Origin: Deltaproteobacteria bacterium | Lineage (GTDB): Bacteria; Desulfobacterota; GWC2-55-46 | Assembly: GCA_016177845.1 (NCBI GenBank) | Contig: JACOUO010000003.1 | Location: 1-64,000, forward strand | Direction of reading: 5' to 3' | Length of the DNA: 64,000 nt | Shown: positions 51,831 through 60,599 of the stretch, piece after piece | Layout: the number at the start of each line of letters is the position of its first letter | How positions within the stretch are numbered: position 1 is the stretch's first letter | Made by a program: the position numbers and the translations under genes | Notes under the pieces: generated by a model | What the model saw: the letters and a program-made list of their open reading frames with translations, nothing else | Databases searched by the model: none | Told to the model about the DNA's origin: nothing

Positions 51831-53402
51831 ATGTCTTATCTTGTAATAGCAAGGAAATGGCGGCCCAGTCTTTTTGAAGAGATAGTTGGGCAGGCCCATG
51901 TAACGAGGACGCTGCGCAATGCCGTCGCATCAGGCAGGATTGCTCACGCCTACATTTTTTCAGGTCCCAGAGGCGTCGGAAAGACCACTGCCGCAAGGAT
52001 ATTGGCAAAAAGCCTCAACTGTGCGCAAGGCCCCACACCCATCCCGTGCAACAAGTGCGAATCCTGTAAAGGCATCGCAGGCGGCTCATCCGTCGATGTA
52101 TTTGAGATAGACGGGGCGTCAAACAACGGTGTTGAAAATGTCAGGGAGCTGACCGACAGCGTCAGGTATGTCCCGGCAACCGGAAAATACAAGATATATA
52201 TAATTGATGAAGTCCACATGCTTTCAACCGCGGCCTTCAATGCCCTTCTAAAGACCCTTGAAGAGCCTCCGCCCCACGCAATTTTCATCTTTGCCACCAC
52301 CGAAGTCCATAAAATTCCCGCTACAATACTTTCAAGATGCCAGAGGTTTGATTTCAAGCGCATACCCTTCAGGGAGCTTCAGCAGCACCTTCAAAAGATT
52401 GTTGCCGAAGAGGGCATAAAATTTGAGGAAAAGGCTGTATTTACGCTCGCAAGGGAGGCTGACGGCAGCTTAAGGGACGGCCAGAGCCTGCTTGAGCAGG
52501 TGCTTGCCTTCTCAGTCGGGGGGGAGCTGAAAGACTCTGATGTGGTAGAGGCCCTTGGCCTGATGGACAGGTCTATCCTTTATGAGCTGTCTGAAGCCAT
52601 CATTTCCAGGGACGGAAAGGCCTGTTTAAATATTGTTGAAAAGATATATAATTTTGGGTATGATTTAAAGAGGGGTTGTAGCGACCTGCTTGAGCATATA
52701 CGGGACCTTACGGTTGTAAAGGTCACAGGCGAAGGGGCTTTACTCGACCTGCCTGATAGTGAGCTTGAGCATCTAAAGAGGCTTGCGGATAATATCGGGG
52801 TTGAACGGCTCCACATGACCTTCAGCATCATCTCAAAAGGATATGAAGAGGTTTCAAGGAGCGCTACTCCAAGGTATTCCTTAGAGATGGCGCTTCTTAA
52901 GGCAGCGCATCTCGATGAAATCCAGCCGGTATCCGAGCTAATCTCAAGGCTTGAGGAGTTAAGGCCAAGGATGGAAGGGGCAGTCGAAGCTCCCCGTCAG
53001 GCTTACTCCGCGCCTCAGAGGCCCGCGCCGCAGGCAGCACAACCCCCAAGAGCCGCAAAGCCGGTTGAAGAGAAAAAAGTTGCCTTTAGCGCGCCGTCAG
53101 GCGAGGCCAAGGGTTTTATGGATTTCCTTAAAAACAGGAACAGCGAACTGGCGGAACTGCTTCAGTCCGCCTCAATTAATGTTGATGGGGATATTCTGGA
53201 GATCGAAGCTCCGGGCATGGCAGGGACAAAGATTTCTGTTAATAAAGGTGCTATCGAGGCCCTTGGGAAAGAGTTCTTTAAAAGGCCAATAAAAGTAAAC
53301 GGGGCCGGAAGTGCGGGCTCGGCTGAAAAAAAAAGAGAAATTGACCCTGTTGTTAAGGATGCGGCAAAGATCCTTGGCGGCAGGATAATATCAGGTTCAT
53401 AG
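51831..53402 (+). CDS. dnaX: DNA polymerase III subunit gamma/tau DnaX
   Basis: DnaX is the clamp-loader ATPase of the replisome. The 523-residue protein has the AAA+ domain with Walker A GPRGVGKTTAA, the zinc-binding CNKCESC preceded by SLNCAQG, Walker B IIDEVHML and sensor 1 FIFATTE. After the clamp-loader collar (to about 370) is a Pro/Ala-rich linker and a short tau-like C-terminal part. It is followed 17 bp later by ybaB, then recR, the usual dnaX-ybaB-recR order. No frameshift site for gamma was searched in detail. Confidence 0.96.
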   Translation: MSYLVIARKWRPSLFEEIVGQAHVTRTLRNAVASGRIAHAYIFSGPRGVGKTTAARILAKSLNCAQGPTPIPCNKCESCKGIAGGSSVDVFEIDGASNNGVENVRELTDSVRYVPATGKYKIYIIDEVHMLSTAAFNALLKTLEEPPPHAIFIFATTEVHKIPATILSRCQRFDFKRIPFRELQQHLQKIVAEEGIKFEEKAVFTLAREADGSLRDGQSLLEQVLAFSVGGELKDSDVVEALGLMDRSILYELSEAIISRDGKACLNIVEKIYNFGYDLKRGCSDLLEHIRDLTVVKVTGEGALLDLPDSELEHLKRLADNIGVERLHMTFSIISKGYEEVSRSATPRYSLEMALLKAAHLDEIQPVSELISRLEELRPRMEGAVEAPRQAYSAPQRPAPQAAQPPRAAKPVEEKKVAFSAPSGEAKGFMDFLKNRNSELAELLQSASINVDGDILEIEAPGMAGTKISVNKGAIEALGKEFFKRPIKVNGAGSAGSAEKKREIDPVVKDAAKILGGRIISGS

Positions 53403-53418
53403 GCGACCAGGAGGACGA

Positions 53419-53739
53419 ATGTCTAAACAATTAGGAAATCTGATGAGGCAGGCCCAGAAGATGCAGGAGAAGATGGCCGAGGTGCAGAAGGAGCTTGCGT
53501 TAAGGACCGTTGAGGCCTCCGCAGGCGGCGGCATGGTAACCGCAATCGTCAACGGCAGCCAGGAGCTTGTCTCCATTAAAATAGACCCTTCGGTTGCAGA
53601 CCCGAAAGACCTCGACATGCTGCAGGACCTTGTGACCGCGGCTGTCAATGAGGGCGTCCGGCGCTCAAAACAGATGGTCTCTGAAGAAATGTCAAAGCTG
53701 ACATCAGGCCTTGGGATGAACATCCCCGGCCTATTTTAA
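53419..53739 (+). CDS. ybaB: YbaB/EbfC nucleoid-associated protein
   Basis: This 106-residue dimeric DNA-binding protein helps organise the nucleoid. The N-terminal helix LGNLMRQAQKMQEKMAEVQ, the central EASAGGGMVTAIVNG strand pair and DLVTAAVNEGVRRSKQM are typical. The gene sits between dnaX and recR and starts 17 bp after dnaX, with ribosome site AGGAGG. Confidence 0.95.
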   Translation: MSKQLGNLMRQAQKMQEKMAEVQKELALRTVEASAGGGMVTAIVNGSQELVSIKIDPSVADPKDLDMLQDLVTAAVNEGVRRSKQMVSEEMSKLTSGLGMNIPGLF

Positions 53740-53840
53740 ATTTAATAAAACGGAGTTTTCCGCAGGCATAAGTTTCGGCCCGGCTCAGGTCTTGTAGTCC
53801 TTGGGAGGGTTTCGGCGGTGCCATACGGGTTTAACATAAA

Positions 53841-54440
53841 ATGCAGTACGCCGAGCCTATAGATAATCTCATAAAAGCCATTTCAAGGCTTCCGGGCATC
53901 GGCGAGAAGACGGCCACAAGGCTTGCCCTGTATATCCTTAACGCAAAAAAGGAATATGTAGAGGAGCTTGCGGCAAATCTTCTTGGCGTAAAGGAAAAAG
54001 TAGCCCTTTGCTCCGTTTGCATGACATTTTCGGATACTGACCCGTGCGTGATATGCGCGGACGCGGGCAGGGACGCGGAGATAATCTGCGTTGTATCGGA
54101 TTATAAGGATATGATGGCCCTTGAAGGCATGGGCGGCTTTAAAGGCAGGTACCACATACTGCACGGCAACCTTGCCCCGCTTAAAGGGATTGGCCCTGAA
54201 GAACTGAGGATAAGGGAGTTGCTTGCCAGAATTGAATCTCAGGGCATAAAAGAGGTCATACTGGCTACAGGTTTTGACGCTGAGGGCGAATCGACATCAG
54301 CCTACCTTGCAAAACTCCTTAAACCGTATAATATCAAGCTTACTCGCCTGGCATCAGGCATACCTGTGGGCAGCTATGTCGAGTTTATGGACGGGGCGAC
54401 CCTGGGCAGGGCGCTTGAAGGCAGGAGAGAGGTTTCTTAA
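53841..54440 (+). CDS. recR: Recombination mediator RecR
   Basis: RecR, with RecO, loads RecA on gapped DNA. The 199-residue ring-forming protein has the helix-hairpin-helix ISRLPGIGEKTATRLALYIL, a C4 zinc finger (CSVCMTF...DPCVIC), the TOPRIM motif in VVSDYKDMMALE, and the Walker-like ATGFDAEGESTSAYLAKLL. Length is standard. It closes the ffs-dnaX-ybaB-recR block. Confidence 0.97.
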   Translation: MQYAEPIDNLIKAISRLPGIGEKTATRLALYILNAKKEYVEELAANLLGVKEKVALCSVCMTFSDTDPCVICADAGRDAEIICVVSDYKDMMALEGMGGFKGRYHILHGNLAPLKGIGPEELRIRELLARIESQGIKEVILATGFDAEGESTSAYLAKLLKPYNIKLTRLASGIPVGSYVEFMDGATLGRALEGRREVS

Positions 54441-54534
54441 TTCCTTTTAAAAATTAAGGCCTGCTTAAGCGGGAAGAGACGAAGAGCATAACAGCCGCTT
54501 TAGCGGCATAAAAAACATAGAAGGAAAGAGTGCT

Positions 54535-55119
54535 ATGGAGACATACATAGAAGTCAGGTGGCATGGAAGGGCGCAGCAGGGTGTTGTCACAGCCGCTAAA
54601 GTCCTTGGGGAAGCCTGCTTGAGATCAGGCAAGCATGTCCAGGCTTTTCCGGAATTCGGACCGGAAAGAATGGGCGCGCCCGTCAGGGCATATAACAGGA
54701 TATCCGATGAGCAGATAAGGCTTCATTGCCAGGTAACGGAACCCAAATATGTGCTTATCGCGGACCCCACGCTTATTCCCATCCCTACGGTGGGCGTAAC
54801 CGACGGGACCCCGGAGGACGCTATTTTTATTGTAAATACGCCGAAGACCCCGGCCCAGATGCGTAAGGAGTTGGGGCTTGAAGGCAAAGGCGCAAAGGTC
54901 TTTACTCTCGATGCCGCACAGATATCCCTTGAGACCATCGGCAGGGTAATGCCCAACACTCCGATGCTCGGGGCGCTTGCGAAGGCGACAAACTTCATCA
55001 CACTGGATGCGCTTGTCGATAACTTCAAAGAGAACTACGCTAAAAAATTCAGCCCCAAGGTTATCGAAGGCAATGTCGCTGCCATGAACAGGGGTTTTGA
55101 AGAGGTGAAAGGGGAATAA
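54535..55119 (+). CDS. porC: 2-oxoacid:ferredoxin oxidoreductase, gamma subunit (PorC)
   Basis: This 194-residue subunit of a pyruvate (or related 2-oxoacid):ferredoxin oxidoreductase begins EVRWHGRAQQGVVTAAKVL, the family motif, and has FPEFGPERMGAPVRAYNRI. The subunit helps bind CoA. It is the first of four tightly packed genes, porC-porD-porA-porB. Ribosome site AAGGAAAG precedes the ATG. A small GCCGCT-TT-AGCGGC hairpin lies in the leader at 54494-54507. Confidence 0.93.
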   Translation: METYIEVRWHGRAQQGVVTAAKVLGEACLRSGKHVQAFPEFGPERMGAPVRAYNRISDEQIRLHCQVTEPKYVLIADPTLIPIPTVGVTDGTPEDAIFIVNTPKTPAQMRKELGLEGKGAKVFTLDAAQISLETIGRVMPNTPMLGALAKATNFITLDALVDNFKENYAKKFSPKVIEGNVAAMNRGFEEVKGE

Positions 55120-55120
55120 C

Positions 55121-55402
55121 ATGGAAAAGAAGAATAACTTCCCCCTCGGAGGGGTTATACCAAAGGGCGGAACAGCCCATGACTATTCTACCGGAGGCTG
55201 GAGAAAATTAAGGCCTGTGGTGGACAAGGATAAATGCACCAATTGCCTTATCTGCTGGGTAATGTGCCCTGATTCAGCCGTTATCACTGAAGACGGCAAG
55301 ATGGTAGGGTTTGACCTCGAGCACTGCAAAGGCTGCGGCATCTGCGCGGTTGAGTGCCCGGATAAGGTAAAAGCCATAAAGATGGAACAGGAGGCCGAAT
55401 AA
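55121..55402 (+). CDS. porD: 2-oxoacid:ferredoxin oxidoreductase, delta subunit (PorD)
   Basis: This 93-residue ferredoxin-like subunit carries two [4Fe-4S] clusters: CTNCLICWVMCPDSAV and CKGCGICAVECPDKV, each with C-x2-C-x2-C-x3-CP. It passes electrons from the active site to ferredoxin. It starts one base after porC and overlaps the porA start by one base (TAATG), so the genes are translationally coupled. Confidence 0.95.
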   Translation: MEKKNNFPLGGVIPKGGTAHDYSTGGWRKLRPVVDKDKCTNCLICWVMCPDSAVITEDGKMVGFDLEHCKGCGICAVECPDKVKAIKMEQEAE

Positions 55403-56592
55403 TGGCAATCACAATGACAAAGGGGCAGGTAGGGCTTACCGGAAATAGCGCCGTTGCCTATGCCATGAAACAGATCAATCCGGATGTTTGCGCGGCTTAC
55501 CCGATCACTCCTTCAACGGCTATCATTGAGGACTTCTCAGGCTATGTCGCTGACGGCGCCGTGGAAACAGAGCTTATAACAGTAGAGAGCGAGCACTCAG
55601 CCATGAGCGCCTGCATCGGCGCATCCGCTGCCGGAGCAAGGGTAATGACGGCAACCTCGTCACAGGGCCTTGCCCTTATGTGGGAGATGCTCTATATCGC
55701 TTCAGGCATGAGGCTCCCAATAGTGCTTGCAAACGTAAACAGGGCGCTTTCAGCCCCTATTAACATACACTGCGACCATTCAGACTCAATGGGCGCGAGA
55801 GACGCCGGCTGGATTCAGATTTACTCTGAAACAGTGCAGGAAGCATACGACAATATGTTCCAGGCAGTAAGGATTGCCGAGAACTCAAATGTCCTTCTTC
55901 CGGTGATGGTCTGTTTTGACGGATTCATCACAAGCCACGCAATCGAGAACATCAGCCTTGTTGATGATGCAGAAGTAAAGGATTTCGTAGGCGAATACAA
56001 CCCCGCTACAATGCTTCTTAATACGGATAACCCGGTAACATACGGCGCAATGACGCTGCCTGACACATACATAGAATTCAAGCACCAGCAGTCTCAGGCA
56101 ATGTCACGCTCCAAAGACATAGCGCTCGAAGCAGGCAAGGAATTCGGCAAGAGGTTCGGCAGGGAGTACGGCCTTTTTGATTCATACAGGCTGGAAGACG
56201 CCGAAGTGGCAATAGTTATCATGAACTCAGCCGCAGGCACCACAAAGGTTGCCGTCGATGAGCTCAGGAAGCAGGGCAAGAAGGTCGGCGTATTAAGGCC
56301 CAGGCTCTTCAGGCCTTTCCCGTTCAGGGAGATTGCTAACGCCCTTAAAGGCATCAAGGCAATCGCCATCCTTGACAGAGTTGACTCAATGAATGATTTC
56401 GGCGGCCCTCTTTTCAATGAGGTCCGTTCAGCCCTTTATGACCTTGAGACGCGCCCGAAGGTGTTTGGCAGGATATACGGCCTTGGCGGAAGGGACTACA
56501 AGGTAAAGGACGCTCTCGGAGTATTCGATGAGCTTTACAAAGTCGTCGAGACCGGCAAGATAGATACGCTTACAAAGTATATTACGCTTTAA
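55402..56592 (+). CDS. porA: 2-oxoacid:ferredoxin oxidoreductase, alpha subunit (PorA)
   Basis: This 396-residue thiamine-diphosphate enzyme subunit has GNSAVAYAMKQINPDVCAAY and YPITPSTAIIEDF, the pyrimidine-binding pattern. Next come the conserved ESEHSAMSACIGASAAGARV and the C-terminal transketolase-C domain (KVGVLRPRLFRPFPF). The complex interconverts pyruvate and acetyl-CoA plus CO2 with reduced ferredoxin, usable in either direction. It lies third in porCDAB. Confidence 0.95.
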   Translation: MAITMTKGQVGLTGNSAVAYAMKQINPDVCAAYPITPSTAIIEDFSGYVADGAVETELITVESEHSAMSACIGASAAGARVMTATSSQGLALMWEMLYIASGMRLPIVLANVNRALSAPINIHCDHSDSMGARDAGWIQIYSETVQEAYDNMFQAVRIAENSNVLLPVMVCFDGFITSHAIENISLVDDAEVKDFVGEYNPATMLLNTDNPVTYGAMTLPDTYIEFKHQQSQAMSRSKDIALEAGKEFGKRFGREYGLFDSYRLEDAEVAIVIMNSAAGTTKVAVDELRKQGKKVGVLRPRLFRPFPFREIANALKGIKAIAILDRVDSMNDFGGPLFNEVRSALYDLETRPKVFGRIYGLGGRDYKVKDALGVFDELYKVVETGKIDTLTKYITL

Positions 56593-56650
56593 GGCTTTAA
56601 ATAAAAGAATATAAAATCAAACCCCACGAGGGTTTTATGAGGTTAAAATA

Positions 56651-57580
56651 ATGGCTACGCTTAAAGAACTGTCAAAGCAGGATGAGCTTTTATCAGGCGG
56701 CCACAGGCTGTGCGCGGGATGCGGAATCCCGCCGATAGTAAGGCTGGTCTTAAGGGCTGCGAATGCCCCTGTGGTTGCCACAACCGCAACAGGATGCCTT
56801 GAGGTCGGAACAACGATTTATCCGTACACGGCATGGAGGATCCCCTGGATCCATTCAGCGTTCGAGAACGCCGCCGCTACGATAAGCGGTGTAGAGACAG
56901 CGTACAGAGCCCTTAAGAAAAGGGGCAAGGTAACACAGGAAGACATGAAGTTCATCGCCTTCGGCGGTGACGGCGGCACATACGATATCGGGCTGCAGGC
57001 CCTTTCAGGCGCGCTCGAAAGAGGGCACGACTTCCTCTATGTCTGCTATGACAACGGCGCGTACATGAACACAGGCATTCAGCGCTCAAGCGCAACACCC
57101 TTTTATTCAAACACAACGACATCCCCGGCAGGAGAGGTCATTCAGGGAAAACAGGAGTGGAGGAAGGATTTGACCCGCATCGTTGTAGCGCACAATGTGC
57201 CCTACGCGGCGCAGGCCTCCCCGCATAACTGGTCAGACCTTTCAAAGAAGGCTGAGAAGGCCCTTAAGACAAAGGGCCCGACATTCCTTAATGTAATGTC
57301 ACCCTGTCCGCTCGGCTGGTACACAAAATCGGAAGATTCCATCAAATGGGCAAAGCTCTCAGTCGATACATGCTACTGGCCCCTTTATGAAGTCGAGGAC
57401 GGCATCTTAAGGGTTACATACAAGCCCAAGGAAAAGAAGCCTCTTGCTGACTGGCTTAAGCCCCAGGGCAGGTTCAAACACCTCTTCAAGCCTGAGAACG
57501 AGCACCTTCTTGAGAAATTCCAGGCCAGAGTCGACCTTGAATGGCAAAGGCTCCTGGACCTTGACGGGAAGCGTCTATAA
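56651..57580 (+). CDS. porB: 2-oxoacid:ferredoxin oxidoreductase, beta subunit (PorB)
   Basis: This 309-residue thiamine-diphosphate-binding subunit has LCAGCGIPPIVRLVLRA and ATGCLEVGTTIYPYTAW (cluster and substrate region). The cofactor motif FGGDGGTYDIGLQALSGALE is followed by CYDNGAYMNTGIQRSSATP, the latter typical of pyruvate enzymes, so pyruvate is the most likely substrate. The terminator at 57591 ends the porCDAB operon. MglB follows independently. Confidence 0.94.
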   Translation: MATLKELSKQDELLSGGHRLCAGCGIPPIVRLVLRAANAPVVATTATGCLEVGTTIYPYTAWRIPWIHSAFENAAATISGVETAYRALKKRGKVTQEDMKFIAFGGDGGTYDIGLQALSGALERGHDFLYVCYDNGAYMNTGIQRSSATPFYSNTTTSPAGEVIQGKQEWRKDLTRIVVAHNVPYAAQASPHNWSDLSKKAEKALKTKGPTFLNVMSPCPLGWYTKSEDSIKWAKLSVDTCYWPLYEVEDGILRVTYKPKEKKPLADWLKPQGRFKHLFKPENEHLLEKFQARVDLEWQRLLDLDGKRL

Positions 57581-57590
57581 AGCGCACTAC

Positions 57591-57624
57591 GCCGGTTTGT
57601 CCCAAGGGCAAACCGGCTTTTTTT
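57591..57624 (+). terminator. porCDAB intrinsic terminator
   Basis: GCCGGTTTG (57591-57599) pairs with CAAACCGGC (57609-57617), followed by seven T. It separates the por operon from mglB. Confidence 0.93.
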
Positions 57625-57647
57625 AAATGACGAACGAAGGATGGTGT

Positions 57648-58130
57648 ATGCCTCAAAGCTCTTTTGTGATGTTCGATGAGGAATTCAGGGAGATTACCGT
57701 TATCGCGGAAAAACTCCTCAGGGAAGCCAACGCCAAGTGCGTTTACCTGGTCGATAAGGATGGCCAGCTTATAACCGCAAGCGGAGACACCCATAATATT
57801 GACGCAACATCCCTTGCCTCGCTTACGGCAGGCAATATCGCGGCAACGGGCGGGCTCGCCAAGCTTATCGGGGAGAAGGAATTCTCGATTCTGTTCCATG
57901 AGGGCGAAAGGGACAATCTGCATATCTCCGTTGTAAGCCAAAGGGTAATACTCGTAGTTATTTTCGATAAGAGGTCGTCTTTAGGGCTTGTGAGGCTCCG
58001 TGTGAAAAAGGCGAGCGAAGAGCTTGGCAGGAGCATTGAGAAGCTTTTAGCCAGGATGGAAGCGGATACGGACAAGGAAAACCTCTTGAAAGAGATAACG
58101 GATGATGACATCGAGAAGCTCTTTCATTAG
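57648..58130 (+). CDS. mglB: MglB-like roadblock/LC7 protein
   Basis: The start is placed at ATG 57648, six bases after AAGGA; the ATG at 57627 has only terminator T-run before it. The 160-residue protein has the roadblock fold (YLVDKDGQLITASGDT, LASLTAGNIAATGGLAKLIG, LHISVVSQRVILVVIF). MglB is the GTPase-activating partner of MglA, setting cell polarity and motility direction in some bacteria. The C-terminal helix extends past the usual length. The GTPase gene follows at 58286. Confidence 0.88.
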   Translation: MPQSSFVMFDEEFREITVIAEKLLREANAKCVYLVDKDGQLITASGDTHNIDATSLASLTAGNIAATGGLAKLIGEKEFSILFHEGERDNLHISVVSQRVILVVIFDKRSSLGLVRLRVKKASEELGRSIEKLLARMEADTDKENLLKEITDDDIEKLFH

Positions 58131-58285
58131 TTTCGCCTTTCAGTTGCCGTATCCATTCAGCGCCGGGCAACCGGCCCATATCAGTTACTTGTCTTTGTTT
58201 TAATTCTTCATAAAATTTAAAGCCGGAACAAGCCGGAACAGGCAGTTGAACAGTATTACCAATAGCTGAGTCGAGTAGTACAAAA

Positions 58286-58873
58286 ATGTCTTTTATAAAT
58301 TATTCCTCAAGGGAAATTAACTGCAAGATTGTATATTACGGCCCCGGACTTTGCGGTAAGACTACAAATCTTCAGGTCATTTACAGGAAGACCCGGCCTG
58401 AGGCAAAAGGTAAGATGATTACCCTCGCCACAGAGACCGAAAGGACGCTTTTTTTCGATTTTCTGCCCCTTGCGCTGGGCGACATCAAGGGATTCAAGAC
58501 AAGATTCCACCTCTATACTGTGCCGGGCCAGATTTTCTATGACGCATCAAGGAAGCTTATCCTGAAAGGGGTTGACGGGATAGTATTCGTTGCGGACTCT
58601 CAGGTCGAGAGGATGGATGCCAACCTTGAGAGCTTCGATAACATGAAGATAAACCTTGAGGAGCAGGGCTACAGCTTAAGCCAGATACCGTATATCATCC
58701 AGTATAATAAAAGAGACCTGCCCAATATCGTGCCCGTAACTGAATTGAAGAAAATGATTAACACGACAGGTGTGCCGGATTTTGAGGCAATCGCCTCAGA
58801 GGGCATCGGGGTATTTGAGACATTGAAGGCAATCGTGAAGCTTGTGTTGATAGAGCTTAAAAAAGGCGCGTAA
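58286..58873 (+). CDS. mglA: MglA-like small Ras-family GTPase
   Basis: This 195-residue GTPase has the P-loop GPGLCGKTTNLQVI, switch-II region (TVPGQIFYDASRKLIL) and the guanine motif NKRDLP. The MglA-type switch I TERTLFFDFLPLALGDIKGF is present. It cycles between active polar and inactive forms under control of MglB (57648). The spacer between the two is about 155 bp, so each may have its own promoter. Confidence 0.94.
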   Translation: MSFINYSSREINCKIVYYGPGLCGKTTNLQVIYRKTRPEAKGKMITLATETERTLFFDFLPLALGDIKGFKTRFHLYTVPGQIFYDASRKLILKGVDGIVFVADSQVERMDANLESFDNMKINLEEQGYSLSQIPYIIQYNKRDLPNIVPVTELKKMINTTGVPDFEAIASEGIGVFETLKAIVKLVLIELKKGA

Positions 58874-58900
58874 AAATTTCAGATGCAAGGAGAGGGAAAC

Positions 58901-59344
58901 TTGAGCTTAAGGGAAGATATCTCAAAACAGATACCCGCGGCAATGAAGGCAGGAGAGAAGGAGAAGCTCTCTACCTTAAGGATGCTTCTTAGCGCGGTAA
59001 AGTACAAGGAAGTCGATGCCAAAAGGCAGCTCACTGATGAGGAAGTCCAGCAGGTCGTAGGCACTCTTATCCGCCAGAGACAGGACTCGATAGAGCAATA
59101 TATAAAGGGCAACCGCCCAGAGCTTGCTGAAAAGGAACAGGCGGAGATTGATATTCTTAAAGCTTATTTGCCTGCCCAGCTTGGCGCTGATGAACTGAGG
59201 GAGCTTATCAAAAAGCTTGCGCAAGAGGTAGGCGCATCAGGCCAGAAGGACATGGGCAAGCTCATGAAGGCTGTCATGCCCCATGTGAAAGGAAAGGCTG
59301 ACGGAAAGCTTGTAAATGATATTGTAAAAGAAGTGCTCGGCTAA
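58901..59344 (+). CDS. yqeY: GatB/YqeY domain protein
   Basis: The start is probably TTG 58901, behind GGAGAGG, giving 147 residues beginning LSLREDISKQIPAAMKAGEK, like most relatives. An ATG at 58883 would overlap that ribosome site. The protein resembles the tRNA-binding tail domain of GatB (KEKLSTLRMLLSAVKYKEVD, ELREL...GQKDMGKLMKAVMPHVKGKADGK). Its exact role is unknown; it may bind tRNA. A terminator follows at 59367. Confidence 0.9.
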   Translation: MSLREDISKQIPAAMKAGEKEKLSTLRMLLSAVKYKEVDAKRQLTDEEVQQVVGTLIRQRQDSIEQYIKGNRPELAEKEQAEIDILKAYLPAQLGADELRELIKKLAQEVGASGQKDMGKLMKAVMPHVKGKADGKLVNDIVKEVLG

Positions 59345-59366
59345 TACAGCTTTTAAAATCTTTTAT

Positions 59367-59393
59367 CCCTCCTGTCAAAAGGAGGGTTTTTTT
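59367..59393 (+). terminator. Intrinsic terminator after yqeY
   Basis: CCCTCCT pairs with AGGAGGG across a short loop, followed by seven T. Confidence 0.9.
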
Positions 59394-59459
59394 ATTTCAG
59401 GTCAGGAGAAAAGAAAAGCAGATTGGGGTAACTCTGTTCGGAGTGACTGCTTATTCATT

Positions 59460-59530
59460 GTCATCCCGCGGAGGCGGGAATCCATAAGCTTTTGGAAACC
59501 GGTTTCCCGATAGAGGCATTCGGGAATGAC
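59460..59530. repeat. Dispersed palindromic repeat, inverse orientation
   Basis: GTCATCCCGCGGAGGCGGGAATCC...GGTTTCCCGATAGAGGCATTCGGGAATGAC is the reverse form of the units at 122, 5693, 34332 and 39608. Confidence 0.75.
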
Positions 59531-59635
59531 AGCTTCTATTTTGTATTTTTTCATTAACCCTGCGAAACCGTGCGCGGCAAAACAATTTAAGATATAATTC
59601 TAACAATCAAAATTCTAAAGAGGGATAAAAAACAT

Positions 59636-60586
59636 ATGAAGCTGAGAGATATCTATGAGAAGGCCGTAAAAAGAGGGATGGAGCTTGACCCCAGGGGCCT
59701 TGATGAAGTCACTAAAGAGCTTGAGCGCGCGAAAAAAGACTATGAAGATATGAAGGAGAAGGACAAAAAGTGGTTTGATAAGGAAAAACTTACCAACCCT
59801 TATGCCGATAGCCGCCTCCTCTATGGAGACCCTGAAAAGGAGATAAAAAGGGTACTTGTCGGAATAGACATGGAAGTAGGAGAGGTGCTCCTTGCCGACA
59901 GGCTGAGGGAAAGAGGCAATCCCATAGACCTGATAATCGCCCACCATCCCGAAGGCAGGGCAATGGCCAAGCTCTATGATGTAATGGATATGCAGTCAGG
60001 GATACTCCTGAAATACGGAGTGCCCATCAATATCGCGGAAGATATAATGGATGAGAGGATAAGGGAAGTTGAAAGAAGGCTCATGCCTGCAAATCACACA
60101 AGGGCGGTTGATGCGGCAAGGCTTCTCGATATCCCGATTATGTGCATACACACGCCTTCGGATAATGCGGTCACAGAGTATCTCCAGAGGCTCTTTGATG
60201 AATCAAAGCCGCACTATGTCTCCGACATAATGAAGATACTTAAGGACATTCCCGAATACTCGGCGGCCTTAAGCGAAACAGCAGGCCCCAAGGTCTTCTG
60301 TGGCTCAGAAAGAAGAAGGGCGGGCAAGGTATTCGTTGATATGACGGGTGGCACAGGCGGGTCCAAAAAGATGTTTGAAAGCCTCGCGGTAGCCGGTGTA
60401 GGCACTGTCGTAGGCATGCACATAGGAGATGACCACCGCAAAGAGGCTGAGAAGCACCATATAAATGTGGTAATAGCCGGCCACATCTCAAGCGACAGCC
60501 TCGGCATGAACCTTTTACTCGATAACATACTCACGGATGTGGAGGTTGTTGCCACATCAGGCTACAAAAGGATATCCAGAACATAA
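59636..60586 (+). CDS. NIF3-like (NGG1p-interacting factor 3) family protein
   Basis: This 316-residue protein has the NIF3 metal motif LIIAHHPEGRA and the second motif at the C-terminal end, VIAGHISSDSLGMNLLLD, with GMHIGDDHRKEAEKH before it. It also has DIPIMCIHTPSDN. The first 60 residues form a charged helical lead. NIF3 proteins bind two metal ions; some act as GTP cyclohydrolase-like or pyrophosphatase-like enzymes, but the true role is unsettled. It is followed by mutS2 after 13 bp. Confidence 0.8.
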   Translation: MKLRDIYEKAVKRGMELDPRGLDEVTKELERAKKDYEDMKEKDKKWFDKEKLTNPYADSRLLYGDPEKEIKRVLVGIDMEVGEVLLADRLRERGNPIDLIIAHHPEGRAMAKLYDVMDMQSGILLKYGVPINIAEDIMDERIREVERRLMPANHTRAVDAARLLDIPIMCIHTPSDNAVTEYLQRLFDESKPHYVSDIMKILKDIPEYSAALSETAGPKVFCGSERRRAGKVFVDMTGGTGGSKKMFESLAVAGVGTVVGMHIGDDHRKEAEKHHINVVIAGHISSDSLGMNLLLDNILTDVEVVATSGYKRISRT

Positions 60587-60599
60587 GACATAATCCTCT